A stretch of DNA of 64,000 nucleotides, from assembly GCA_023678885.1 (NCBI GenBank), contig CM043005.1, positions 4,764,314-4,828,313 on the forward strand. Reading direction: 5' to 3'. Positions 46,790 to 58,499 of the stretch are shown piece after piece (positions within the stretch are counted from its first letter, which is position 1; each line of letters begins with the position of its first letter). The translations under genes were made by a program, and so were the position numbers. The notes beneath the pieces were generated by a model. That model was given only the letters and a program-made list of their open reading frames with translations. It ran no database searches and was not told where the DNA came from. The DNA comes from Pogostemon cablin (lineage: Eukaryota > Streptophyta > Magnoliopsida > Lamiales > Lamiaceae).

Positions 46790-48540
46790 TATATTAAATC
46801 TGTTTGAGAACGTTATCCCATTAATTAATTCAGTTTTTTTCATATATATTTATATTTTTTTGTGCCATAAAACGTCTATTAAATCAGTATTTTTTTTCAA
46901 ATTATTTTTTTGCCATATATATTTTTTTTGCCATATTAAATCAGTTTTGCTACAACGTCTATATGACCATTACAATATTACCGTTCAATATATGACTGTT
47001 ATATTTTTTGTTTTTTAATAAATGTCCTTATAAATATATCATTCACTCCATTATTTTCCTACCTTATTTTCTATTCTCAATCTCAGCACTTCATATTTGA
47101 TTTGCAATATATTTTTCTGGTCATAAAAAAAAAGGATAAAGATCCATGGATAAATTTTGGGTTCAATTCTTCAAACTCCGGAGAAAACTCAACTCCTCCA
47201 AATATGAATTTTCATCCACGAGCCAATTTCTATACTCAATTTAAAATTTTCTACTAATCTTCCGTCAAAATTTTCAAATAATTTTCCTCACCAAAATATA
47301 CATACTAATCTCCCAAATTTTTCAGAAGGTAGTTTTCCTCAACCTAATTATTTTAATTCATTTGACGCACCATTCTTCAACTACGAGATAAGCAGAAACA
47401 TCTTCAGCTTCGACAAGACTTAGTTGAGCATGTTTGGTCCCAATTTGGAGAATAATTATTTACACATTAAAATTGGCCGGATACATTGTTGCTTTTGGAA
47501 GCTTTGCTTTTATTTTTTAATTTGTGTGTCATTTTAATTTACGTTGTGTGTCATTTTAATTTGTGTTTTATATTTTATGTAATGAAAAAATATAAATAAT
47601 ATGTTTTTCGATTTTTTTTTAAATTTATTAAATTAAATAATTTGAAATTTTAATTATTTATAATTCATTTTGAAAATTAAATAAATGTAGTTTTGAAAAT
47701 TAATGAGAATCAAATAAAATGAAGTGGGTCCTCCAAAATACCTTGCTTTTTGGGTAGAGGGTTTGGGAAGAGTTTTGTTTTGGAGGTAGAGGTATTTTAC
47801 TCAGGCAAATGCTACTGTGTAATAGCTTTTAAGGTGCAATTGGGTCAATTTTTACCCATGACCCGAATATTTAAATAAAAATTCAACCTATATTCATTCT
47901 TCATTCTCTCCTCACCCGTTTTCTCTCTCCATCTCTACGGTTTCTCTCCCTCCAACCTTCTCACCCTCCTCTCTCACTACCTCCACCACCGCCGTTTCCC
48001 TCTCACTACCTCCACCGTCGTTTCCCTCCACCGCTGTCATCCTCCACCGCCGCCTCCCTCCACCGCCGTCCTCTGTCTTCTTCCACCACCGTCCTCTCTT
48101 CGTACCTCCGCTTCCACCGCTGTCCTCTCTCCCTGTCTCCACCGCGTCTCCCTATCTTAAACACCTTTCCACACTACCCTAGTTTTGGTAGATTTTCCTA
48201 ATTTTTTCACAATTCTACCCTAATTTTATAGTTATCTCCAATTTTTACAATAATGCTTTTTTTTCTGGTTGAATTTTTTAAATTGAATTTAGTGTTTCTT
48301 AGTTAATTATTTTTTTTATTGAATTTTGAGTCATTGAGAGTGCTATGTGTGGCCTCTAAGGACGGTTGATATTGAAGTTACGATGCGAGTATTGAAGAGT
48401 TTGAGTTTGACTTTGGAGAATAATTTGAGTGTGCTAAAGAGTAAAAAACAGAAGAGTGTGAGGAAGTCTTTGAAATGAGAAAGGCGATTGATGGATTCCA
48501 CTTTTAGTGAAGAGTTTTATTTGAAAAGAATATGTATAAA
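46790..48540. other. AT-rich stretch with a faint Gln/Asn-rich reading frame and a CT-rich tract
   Basis: Around 47143-47250 a frame reads GINFGFNSSNSGENSTPP, reminiscent of low-complexity N-termini of Harbinger-type ORF1 proteins, but it is short and broken. About 47905-48150 is a CT-rich low-complexity tract (CTCCACCGCC repeats). The purine-rich frame on the minus strand there is compositional, not a gene. Confidence 0.35.
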
Positions 48541-48960
48541 ATTATTAAAATAAATGTATATCTTTTTATTCATTAGTGTATATCTTATTTAAAATAATTG
48601 TATATCATTTTATTCTTTAATGTATTAATTAACTTTAAGTATAAATGCATCAAATATTTTCGAATTTTTATTTGTATTAGTTTTTAATAACAACTGTATA
48701 TATCATATAAAATAGATGTATTGCTTTTATTCTACCAGCATTATTAAAATAAAAGTATATCTTTCTATTTATTAGTGTATATTTTATTTAAAATAATTGT
48801 ATATCTTTTTATTCTTTAATGTATTTATTAACATTTAATATAAATGAATTAAATATTTTTGAATTTTTATTTGTATTAGTTATAATTCAATAATGTATAT
48901 GTTATTCTTAATAAATGTATTACTATTTTTAACTTTTTAAAATTTATCAATATTGATATT
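48541..48960. repeat. Two tandem copies of a roughly 200-bp AT-rich unit
   Basis: ATTATTAAAATAAA(T/A)GTATATCTTT opens both units, at 48541 and about 48740. TTTTTATTTGTATTAGTT is shared near their ends. Confidence 0.75.
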
Positions 48961-48970
48961 TTATTTGGCA

Positions 48971-49346
48971 AAAGCTCCTGTGCACCCGGGCGCACGGAAC
49001 ACTTTCCGTGCGCCTTTAGAAATTTGTGCTAAATTGTATACCTTTTAGTATACAGATGTGTACCCTTTATTTTCTAAAGAAAAATCTGGGCGCACGAACA
49101 ACACTCCGTGCGCCTTTAGAATTTTGTGTTAAATTGTATACCCTTTAGTATAAAAATGTGTACCCTTTATTTTCTAAAGAAAAAAAAATATTAATGAAAA
49201 GTGTATACCCTTTAGAACAAAATTGTGTACCTTTTAGTAATTAAAGTGTATACCCTTTAGACCAAATTAATGTACCCTTACCCATAATACAAAATTTCTA
49301 AAGGCGCACGGAATGTGTTCCGTGCGCCCGGGTGCACGCAAGCCTC
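48971..49346. mobile_element. TIR MITE with GC-rich ends and internal GTATACCCTTTAG repeats
   Basis: Inverted ends of about 50 bases include GTGCACCCGGGCGCACGGAA and TCCGTGCGCCTTTAGAAATT on both sides. Flanks ATTTTATTTGGCA (left) and ATTTTATTTTGGCA (right) look like a long target duplication. Each end folds on itself (GCACGGAA...TTCCGTGC). The interior repeats TGTATACCCTTTAG-like units. No ORF. Confidence 0.7.
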
Positions 49347-49781
49347 ACTCATTTTATTTTGGCAATTAATTGTAGTTGTTGTAATTAAGTAATGTATTTG
49401 TTATTTCTAAAAAATGTATATCTTCTTTTTTTTTTTAAAAAATCTATGACTATCAATATCAATGTAATGTGCTGCAATATTGGGATGCAGGGTGTGAGTA
49501 CATAAGAGAGAAATGACCCATTTCTTATTTTGACCTTATATACTTGATCCATTTATGAAATATGGATCATGTTTTTAGTGTACACCAATTGCACTGTAAA
49601 TCAACTCTTTTAGATGGACCATGTTTTTAGTGTACATTAATTGCACAGTAAATCAACTCTTTTAGTTTTGAGATGGCGCTGACGTGACAATTAAAAAACA
49701 TCTTTTTGGGTAGATGAATGGGAAAGCCTTACTAGACACATAAATCGCGAGGAAAAATCAGTGATTCATCAATGAAAATGT

Positions 49782-49874
49782 ATCAATTTGACGTAAGTTC
49801 CTTCTGGAATAGCAATAGCGAAATTCGCTGGTACGAGTTCTGTGCCTCTAGTAGGAATCTTAATCTCCACTGAA
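49782..49874 (-). pseudogene. Captured dUTPase exon
   Basis: On the minus strand, after an acceptor (TTAAACAG|TTCAGTGG), the frame reads SVEIKIPTRGTELVPANFAI then AIPEGTYVKL. This matches the plant dUTP diphosphatase segment that precedes the catalytic ARIAPRSGLA motif. It then diverges and stops. The following exons with the active-site motifs are absent. dUTPase removes dUTP to keep uracil out of DNA; this fragment cannot. The intronic acceptor shows DNA-level capture rather than retrocopying. Confidence 0.6.
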
Positions 49875-50242
49875 CTGTTTAAGAGAGAGAAATCATAAAC
49901 AAAAATTAGGGAAAAAGAAATGGACATCGGTATGTAATTCAGAAAATACTTGGATAGATAGTAAGCAGCAGAAGATGAGGAAGTAGTGAAAGATGAAGTA
50001 ACAGAAGAAGAGGAAGACGAAACTATTTCGTCATATTCCATTTCTCGATCCCTTTTTCGATACTGCTGCTTGAGATATTCACATAACATAAAATTCATAT
50101 TACACACATGTTGAATAATTGCTCGTTGTTGGATGTCGTAATCCAACAATAGTTGAATATCATCATCTGATGAGCTGGTAGCTTGTTCGCGATTCAGGCA
50201 AAGCTTGGTGATTGAGGCTAGTTTGCTACTGGATTTGGGCAA
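49875..50242 (-). other. Open frame upstream of the dUTPase exon, unknown product
   Basis: The frame begins MPKSSSKLASITKLCLNREQ and contains IIQHVCNMNFMLCEYLKQQY plus a Ser-rich stretch ending AAYYLSKYF. It runs through probable intron sequence into the dUTPase exon. It could be the N-terminus of a Harbinger-type nuclease-like protein, but I cannot establish that. Probably another captured piece in the same chimera. Confidence 0.35.
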
Positions 50243-50659
50243 CTCCTCACTCGCGATGGGAAACGATCGACGGATGCTCGATGGACAAGACCAGATCCGA
50301 CGGTAGCGTGGTGAAACTGGCGGCTGTGGGAAGCATCGGCGAATGGTGCGCTAACGGTGCCGCTGTTGTCATGTTCGCATTTCTGGCGAGAAAGCAAATC
50401 TACAGCGTCGAACTGCCGGCGAACTAGGGCTTCGCAGTGGAGGACAGCGGGGCCTCGGCGACAAGCAGCGTGGCTGGGCTCGTGTCGGTGGGAGATGGGG
50501 CAGCTCTGGCAGCGTGCGGGGTCGGCTGGGTTCGCATCTCCGGTGGTGGTGGTGAGTGGTAGACGAGGCTTGGTTTTCGGAAGGGACTGGGCCACCTGAT
50601 GGCGGTGACCAGCGGCATCAGACTGCCTTTAAGCAATTCACACTTTCCACCCACCAATT
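50243..50659. other. GC-rich segment just inside the right inverted arm
   Basis: Markedly GC-richer than its surroundings, with open frames on both strands (125 aa minus at 50218-50595; 80 aa plus at 50357-50599) and no recognisable domain. Composition and place fit captured genic DNA next to a Mutator-type TIR. Confidence 0.4.
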
Positions 50660-51004
50660 TTGACTATAATTTCGCTTTGACTTTTTTTTTTTTAATTTTA
50701 CAGGTGGAAGGCTTTTGTATATGTGTAGAATAATAATGGAAAAAAAATATACACGTCATCCCCCGGCAGGCTCCCAGCTTCAACTGCTCGGTGGTTTGAT
50801 TTACAAAAGGGAATAAATGTCAGAACTTATTTATAAATATTGAAAAATTTGGACTAATTCATAATTCGCGAAAATATTGGAACTTTTAATATAATTAATC
50901 TTAAATTATTTGGTGGAACATGTGATTCATTCTTCCCTAGTTAAATGTAGTCTTCTCTACAATCAACGTTGTTTTTTTTTTTAATTTTATTTTATTTTAT
51001 TATA

Positions 51005-51235
51005 TTCATTTCGTCCCACTATAAGAAGTGCATTTTTTTCACGTAGATTAAATAATATAATATTTAATGTGTAGATGATGAGAGAGAAATAATATTTTAA
51101 TATATAATGGTAAGTATATTATTGTGGAGTATTAATGATTTTGTGTGAGTCTCATTTACTAAAAAGGGAAATGCACCACTTGTATTGTACAAACAAAAAT
51201 GGCAAAATGAACTTCTTAAGATGGGACGGACGGAG
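51005..51235. mobile_element. Degenerate Stowaway-type MITE
   Basis: Left end TTCATTTCGTCCCACTATAA, right end AAGATGGGACGGACGGAG followed by TA. The interior shares GTAGATTAA and TAATGTGTAG with the copies at 10665 and 46561. Confidence 0.7.
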
Positions 51236-51239
51236 TATT

Positions 51240-51610
51240 TAAAAGACCATTATACTCTAAATCCTATAAATGAAATATACCCTAAACTATAAATGTAAAA
51301 TTATAATTATACACAAAATTTTAAATACTATAAATGCAATATACCCTAAACCAAGAGAGTGAAATTATAATTATACCCTAAACTCTAGGAGTGTATTGTA
51401 CCTTAAACTTAAACCCTATGGATAAATATATCCTAAAACCTAGAGGTGAATTATACCCTAAATTAGAAGAGTGAAATTATAATAATACTCTAAGTCTAAG
51501 GATGAAATATATTCCAAACTACAAGGTGAAATTACAATTATTATACTATAAATCATAAAATCTATGAGAGAAATATATCATAAGTGAAATCACAATTATA
51601 TCTTTAAAAT
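51240..51610. repeat. Decayed ATACCCTAAAC tandem repeat
   Basis: Five or six diverged units with (A/T)ATACCCTAAA(C/T) and AAATTATAATTATAC motifs, related to the cleaner array at 46089-46291. Confidence 0.6.
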
Positions 51611-51729
51611 TAAATTTAAAAAAAATAAAAATGAAAAGGAAACCTCCTGAAATTGGGGTGATTAAAGACTATTCTACCAATTTAATTTGGTGGAATCGCC
51701 CCACCTAAGTTACCATAAAATATTAAATT

Positions 51730-51978
51730 TCTATCATTTATAAATATTTATTGAAATAATTTAGGGAGAAATTATCGTATTTAATTATGTAAGTATACCA
51801 AAATCTACATTTTGTCTTTTAAATATTGTAATTTTTAACTTTAGTCATGTCCAATTTTGGTCATATTTTTTAAAAATCGAAGAAAGAATGACTAAAATTG
51901 AAAATTATAATATTTAAAGGATCAAATGCAAAATTTGTAATAATTTCAAAAGATACTTAAATGACCAAATATGATAAT

Positions 51979-52073
<95 letters not shown>

Positions 52074-52130
52074 CTCACATTAAATTAAAACTGTCACAAT
52101 ATCATAAAACTATCACTATACTTGGTCATT
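51730..52130. repeat. Fold-back repeat interrupted by a TA microsatellite
   Basis: Inverted halves (TTTTAAATATTGTAATTTTTAA and TTGAAAATTATAATATTTAAAG) resemble the repeat at 13975-14240. A TA run of about 87 bp (51984-52071) follows, and then the shared end AAACTGTCACAATATCATAA. Confidence 0.6.
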
Positions 52131-52449
52131 TAAATACCTTGTCAAATTTCATGGTTTAGGGATATGCACCATTCCTATGCTTTTGGAGGCCAATACCATG
52201 AATCCACACCTTAGTCACTACAAATACAACCATAAATAAATAAAAGAAATGAAATAAGAAGAAAATATACATATACTAACACTCAACCAACCCAAAGTCA
52301 CAAGTACAACTATATCCCCAACAACGTACGTCACAAAAAAACTTGATGCATATTTTTTTTAATTATTAAATTATAAAAATTTAGGATTCGTGGCTTTCAA
52401 GTATAGCCTCGTATTAGATATGGACGACTTATAAATGAAGAAATAAAAG
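52131..52449. other. AT-rich flank of the gypsy element
   Basis: No gene recognised. It precedes the 5' LTR. Confidence 0.4.
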
Positions 52450-54074
52450 TGATGAGTGATATTTTCACTTAGATTTTAGTGTCTTTTTATGTGTGTTTTG
52501 GTATTATTTTATCCGTATTTGTGTACTATTTGGTTGTGTTTTGTGTTTTTATGAAAATATGTGAGAATGAGCTTAAACGTATGAAAAACAGGTGAAAACG
52601 AAGTAAAAACGGAGACGGGAGCTGAAACAGTGAAGAAAATAAAAAAATTGGCTAAATGACATAAAAACACGGTTGTGTTTTTATGTCATGACTGTGTTTT
52701 TGTGCAGAGTGAAGAAATGTCCAGAGAGCTACAAAATTGCATAAAAACACGGGCAGATGCAGGAAAACACGCTCGTGTTTTCTTGCACTTGGGTGAAAAA
52801 TCGCATTTTGGGCTGAAAAAATCGCACTTGCAAGAAAATACGGGCAGATGCAGGAAAACACGGACGGTCGTGTTTTCTTGCAATAGTGGCAAAATTGAAG
52901 TGCAATTTCCAAATTTTCCAAGGGGGTATAAATACCCCCAATTTCAACATTTGCACAAGATTTCATAGGGTTTTGGCTGGACACACACATCACACATCAT
53001 TTCCTCCATTTCACACCATCATCTTCATTCATTCTTCATCCATCCATCTACACTTGATCTCCTCCATCAAATCCACCATCCAAGTGATCAAGGAAGTAAG
53101 GGAGAGTGAATATTACAAGAAGAAGAATGAGATCTCCATTGAAACACTTCAAAGGAAGAATCTATTTCTAATTTTTGTGAACTTCTTTATAGATTTGTCA
53201 TGGGATTTGTAGATACAATTGTCTATGTTGTTTTCTCTAAGACTATGATAGGTTAATCTCCTTTGTGAGATTAGCTCCATGATTTGTGTTGAATAATTTA
53301 ATTTTTTATGCAATTTGATTTTAATCTTGAATGGGCTTTTTGTTATTTCTATCATTGATTGTTTATTGCTTGATTTATATGATGACATATGTGATTAATT
53401 ATCATGGACATATAATTAGATTGAGAAATCAATTATGTGTTTAGGATAGTTCATTGAATCATTTCATCATACACTTCATGTGTATTAATTTAGAATAAGA
53501 TAGAGATATCCTTCTAGATTTAGAACCCTTTGATAGAACATTTGATTAGCTTAATCGATAGATTAGTTGATTAGATGAGGGGACCCAAACCGTTAGTGAA
53601 TTCATAGTACCTTAAAAGAGAATATTGCCTATGATTTAGTACCTCGTTAGAAAACTCGTAGAGTAATTAGTACCTAGTGGGATGTGCTCACTTTGGTCTC
53701 TATCCTATGTGCTTTTGGGAGCCTTATTGAGAGCCTACATCCTATCCATCTCGAGAGAGAGTTTAGTTAGAATTAGTGATTGATCCTATGCCATTCCATG
53801 AGAGATTAGAATTAATTGCATGATTTCTTTATTATCTATGTCATGATTATTGCTAATCTCATCCTTGCATCATTTGGAACCCATCATTTATCCTTGCTTT
53901 TATCTTATTTCTTGCTTTAGTTTAGGTGCATTCACTTGCACTCTTATCCTCCATCCTATTCTGTCGTCCTTATAAAATCACGATAAACTTGAGATCGCTT
54001 AAACTCTAGTACCTTCCTCCCTATAGTTTGATAAATTCTTTAATTGGTCATCCCAACTACAAAATGGCTAATCA
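52450..54074 (+). repeat. 5' LTR of the pol-less gypsy element
   Basis: 1625 bp. It contains a TATA-like GGTATAAATACCCCC near 52925 and, upstream of it, three hairpin-forming segments (52656-52690, about 52762-52787, about 52848-52882) built on AAAACACG...CGTGTTTT. Confidence 0.85.
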
Positions 54075-54267
54075 AATGGCGCCGTTGCCGGGGAGGTAAC
54101 AGTTGCTAGTAGTTTGACGAAGGATTGTTTAGAGTAGTCTTAATAAGGACATTTTTTTATTTTTTTTATATCTTATATTTGCTTTGGAAAATTTTGTTCA
54201 AATTTTTTTTCTTTCTCTTGTAGGAGCATTCCTTGAGAAGGAAAAGGAAGGAGAACAAGCCCAAAAA

Positions 54268-55310
54268 TATGAGCTACGTGGATATTCTTCGAGACATGGT
54301 GAATAGAAGTGTTCATCCCACTATGAATACACAAGTAAATTTTCAAGGATTTCAAATGCCAAATTGTGAGCCTAATTTGTAACCGGATTACGGAGTACAA
54401 GATATGCAATTCCAACAACAATGTTATGAGAATTTTGGAGTTCCTTATCAAATGCATCAACAAGTATACCCTCAAGGTGTGGAAGATATTTTTCAAGGAA
54501 TTTTTTCTAGAAATCAAGAAGGAAATCAACCACAACTTTGGGGAAATTTTCAAGACTCTAACACCTCTTATTCCACCCAAAATGACCACATAGCGATGCT
54601 TGGAGAAAAGTTGTTTGAAATGGTTATGGATCGCTTAGAAGAGGGGAGGAAGTCTAATCAACTGTAGATTGATAGAATTGAAAACTTGTGTGAAACGATG
54701 ATGAATACAATGGTAACATTCAATGCTAAGTTGAATTTATTGGAGCACCAAGTAAGTCAAATCATGTCGACCGTGGAGAGACTTCAAGAAGAGAACAACA
54801 AGCCTTCTACCTCCGGAACAAAGAGCGAATGCATGGTCGTTAAGGTTAGAAAAGAGGATAGTTTGGGGGTTGATGAGTTTATGAAGGAGAAGATAGAAAG
54901 AGTTCCGAAGTGGGTGAAAGTCAAAGAGTTGAAAGAAGAGTTGAAGGGGGAATTCGATAGATTTGTTGAGTCTCTTGAAGAGATGGTAGAGAAAGTCAAT
55001 ATTCAAAATCGAGAAGAGATTCATGCCCTTATGGAAGTAAAGAAACCTCCAGAAACTAAGATCAAGGATTCTACTCCCCACAAAAAAAACCTTCTCATTC
55101 TATTGAAATGTCAAACTCTCTTAAGAATTTTCATGATTTCATTGATAAAAACTTGTTTGTTGAAAATTGTAGAAAAAGGGTTGCAAGAGGGCATCAACAC
55201 TTGTCAATGCCCGAATTCTTACCGGGGGATGTGGTTGAAGTTCAAAATTCACATAGAGCCCCATGAAAAAAGTGAAACACGTGGAAAGGGCCATTCCTTG
55301 TGAAGAACGC
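54268..55310 (+). pseudogene. Gag-like coiled-coil remnant of the gypsy element
   Basis: Open pieces in shifting frames: MSYVDILRDMVNRSVHPTMN (near 54269), QVYPQGVEDIFQGIFSRNQE (54404-54667) and the long 54686-55303 frame with LETMMNT-like and EFDRFVESLEEMVEKVNIQN stretches, rich in Glu/Lys and predicted helical. Stops at about 54380 and 54665 break it. The order after the primer-binding site marks it as gag. No zinc knuckle, protease or RT follows. Confidence 0.6.
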
Positions 55311-57488
55311 CTTCGGAGAACAATTGCTTGAGTTATTTAACAAGAAGAGAAATGTTCTAGTGGTTGAACGTGAGAGCACAAGGCACTACTTCAAGAAGAA
55401 ACCTATGACAGTACCTAAAGACTATTCTAGACCACCATGAGCTTGATAATATCGTCCGTCTTGAAGACGTTAAACTTAGCGCTAGTTGGAGACAACCCAT
55501 TATTATCTTTATTGTTTTATTTAGTGCTTTCAATAAGGATTGTGGATTTGATATTATTTTGTAATTTTGGTCATGTAGGTTAATCGTGCTCGTGAGGAAG
55601 ATATGTGTAGAAGATACGAAAGGTGCTTGATTTGAAGTGTGTAAGTACGTCACACCACTTTTTGCAAACTTAACTCGAAATTTTTGTTTCAATTTAAGTT
55701 TGGGGGGATATGACGTGGTATGACATACTTTTTATTGAAGGCATATACTTTTTATGTTTTTGGGCTAATTTTGAATTTTACTCATGAGTATTGGTTGGAT
55801 TTTGGTATGTTTGGTGGTGTTGAAGTGCATGATAGTCCATATTTTTAATGAAAGTGTTAAGCTAATGGTTTTGTTGAGCATGTATGAAGGGTATTGGAAG
55901 CACGAATTGAGCTCGGAGCTAACAACTTCTACCATCAAATGCCTATTGAGGGAGTTCACTCTACACCCTACCACTTCTATGCGTTTAGCATAATTTGATT
56001 TGATTTTGATGTGATTAGCATATTGCTTTATGTGTTATTTTTGTGGGAGGTTTATTTTTGTAATTTAGGATTTTCTTTTCAATTAAGATGGGGATGTTTG
56101 TGAGTTTTCATGATTATGGATGTTATGAATGTGTGTTTCATTGTTTTATAATGATTTTGTATTTTTTTGCATGTTATGTGTTTTTGGTTGTTTCTTGTTT
56201 GTTGTGTCTTTTCTTATATGTTTTGTGTGTATTTTTATTCTTGTTTAGGGATTGTTTTGGTGGTTTATTTTTAGGATGTCGTGAGTCATTTTTGAATGTG
56301 AGTGATGATATGTTGTGGTAGTAAGTGATGACAAGTTATGATTAAGAATCTCTACACTTTCGAATTGTGACATGTTTTACTTAACTTGTTCAATTTTGAG
56401 ACGAATATGATGTAATAAGTTCCTTAAGGTCCAATGCATAACTTGTGAGTAGTTGAGCCTCAACCATGCATACATGGTATTTCTTTTCATGAGTGGATCG
56501 ATTGTGTTTGATAAGCTATGACTTGCTTAAGGACTATAGGAACGAGCCCGATTAGTGGAGGTTAATGATATGATCTAAGGCCATTTTTGTTATTTATAGT
56601 CATTGCCATATATTTTCATACCATGAACATCATCCTTAGTCAACCACTTTGAGCTTTTAAGTTTATTTCTTGTGAATTTAGCACATTACAAGCCTTGATT
56701 ACCCACTTAAAGCCTTATATATATACCCTTTGTGTGGGTGATTGAGGAGATGGTAGCTAGAAAGATTTGATGAGAAAGCAAAACAAAGAAAGGAAATGGT
56801 AAACAAGTAAGAAAAATGATGAAAAGAGCAAAAATAAGAATGAACATGCAACCTCAAAACAAGAAAAAGAGCAAAGTACCAATAATATGCTCAAGTACTT
56901 AAAAATCCAAAGAAGGAAGCATAAATCAAAAGAAGCTCAATCTAAGGAAAGTTAATGATTAGTGCTTGTGATTACCAAAGTTGAGAAAGGAAGAAAGATA
57001 AGTGAATGTATGGAAGAAAGTAGCTACCTCTTCGATTAATTTCACTTGATTAATCACTATTACCCATATTCTCCATACTATAACAAATAGCTTATCATTA
57101 CATCCTTAATGAAAGACCTTTTTGATCATTGATTGAAACTTTGGTGGTTTGTGAATGTAGTCCACGAGCAAGCTTATAGCAAGTCGAGCCAATTGGTTAA
57201 TGAGTGTTGATTTACCTTACCTTAAAAGAGTGTTGAGTGAAATTGATATCCGATGTGAGGCTTGGACTAAAAGGGACTATATTACACTTTATTATATTTT
57301 GATTGAACTTGTTAATTTCTCATGTCATGAATCTAATGTTGTAGGATGACTTAGCATAGTTTGTAATTTTTATTGCTATTAATGTATTATTGCTTATGTT
57401 CGTTAGGTATTTTCCTAGGTGAAAATCACTCATCTTGGTTTATCATTTTTTTTATTTGGGGACGAACAACACTTTAAGTTTGAGGGTG
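55311..57488. other. Non-coding 3' interior of the gypsy element
   Basis: It starts with the sequence that usually lies downstream of pol in such elements and ends in the polypurine tract (about 57473-57488). Short frames at 55784-55993 and 56088-56321 look fortuitous. The purine-rich stretch at about 56760-57010 is low complexity. Confidence 0.55.
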
Positions 57489-57870
57489 TGATGAGTGATA
57501 TTTTCACCTAGATTTTAGTGTCTTTTTATGTGTGTTTTCGTATTATTTTATCCGTATTTGTGTACTATTTGGTTGTGTTTTATGTTTTTTATGGAAATAT
57601 GTGAGAATGAGCTTAAACGTATGAAAAACAGGTAAAAACGAAGTAAAAACGGAGACGGAAGTTGAAACGGTGAAGAAAATAAAAAAATTGGCTAAATGAC
57701 ATAAAAACACGATCGTGTTTTTATGTCATGGCTGTGTTTTTTTGCAGAGTGAACAAATGTCCAGAGAGCTGCAAAATTGCATAAAAACACGGGCAGATGC
57801 AGGAAAACACGCCCGTGTTTTCATGCACTTGGGTCAAAAATCGCGTTTCGAGCTGAAAAAATCGCACTTG
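57489..57870 (+). repeat. 3' LTR of the gypsy element, first part
   Basis: Matches 52450-52830 nearly base for base, including the TGACATAAAAACACG hairpin. It breaks off after ATCGCACTTGCAA. Confidence 0.85.
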
Positions 57871-58205
57871 CAACAAAATAGCTCTTAAGTAACACTTAAA
57901 TGTAACACATTTATGTAACATTTTTTTATAATATTTTTTTATTATAAAATTTATGTAACACTTTTTTAACATTTTATTTTTATTTAACATTTGAATGTAA
58001 CACATTTAAAAAAGCAACACTTCTTGTAACATATTTTTGTAACACCTTTTTATCGTAATATTCATGTAACACTTTTATTACATTTTATTTTTATTTATTG
58101 TTTTAAATGTGACACATTTAATTATGTAACACTCAAATGCAACACATTAAACTAACACTTTTAGTACCATAATTTTTTTAAAGAGTATATATGCCAACTC
58201 TTTGA

Positions 58206-58240
58206 CACTACAACAAAAAGGAGATGTTAGGACTCTTTTA
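58206..58240. other. CACTA-type terminus inside the inserted element
   Basis: CACTACAACAAAAAGGAG is the consensus-like tip of plant CACTA elements. A possible decayed partner on the right is the TTATTTGTAGTAAC stretch near 63240-63252. Confidence 0.5.
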
Positions 58241-58499
58241 TTAAGAAATTTCTAATAAAAGTATACTTATATTAAGCAATAAATGGGACATTTATTTATA
58301 AAGTGTCATATTTAAAGTATAAATTTACAATAATTAAAAGCTCTTCAGGGAAAGTGTCCTATAATTATTTCTAATAATTATTTTATGTTTACTGTCTTTT
58401 TTATTTTATTTTAAAAAGATTGTGATTTTCTTTTTTAAATCACAAAATTTAAGACATAAACGGGATTTATAAAGAATTGCTTAAGATTAATAGAACACC

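Larger units (their letters stand above)
41104..50895. repeat. Inverted terminal arms about 9.8 kb apart (candidate large TIR element)
   Basis: The left arm at about 41104-41320 and the right arm at about 50660-50895 are inverted copies. Shared motifs, reading inward, are TTAATTA, GGATTAGTCCAAA / GAATTAGTCCAAA, AATATTTATAAATAA, GACGTGT and ACAAAAGCCTTCCAC. Flanks TTAATTATT (left) and TTAAATTATT (right) are near-matching and Mutator-sized. Gene-like GC-rich DNA sits just inside the right arm. Alternatively, these are two independent insertions of a related family. Confidence 0.5.

Noticed and set aside
47140..47260. Harbinger-type ORF1 start
   Set aside because: Only a short Asn/Ser-rich similarity that is quickly broken. 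Too weak to call a transposase gene.
47912..48142. Gly/Glu/Arg-rich minus-strand frame
   Set aside because: It comes from a CTCCACCGCC-type low-complexity tract. The composition explains the open frame.
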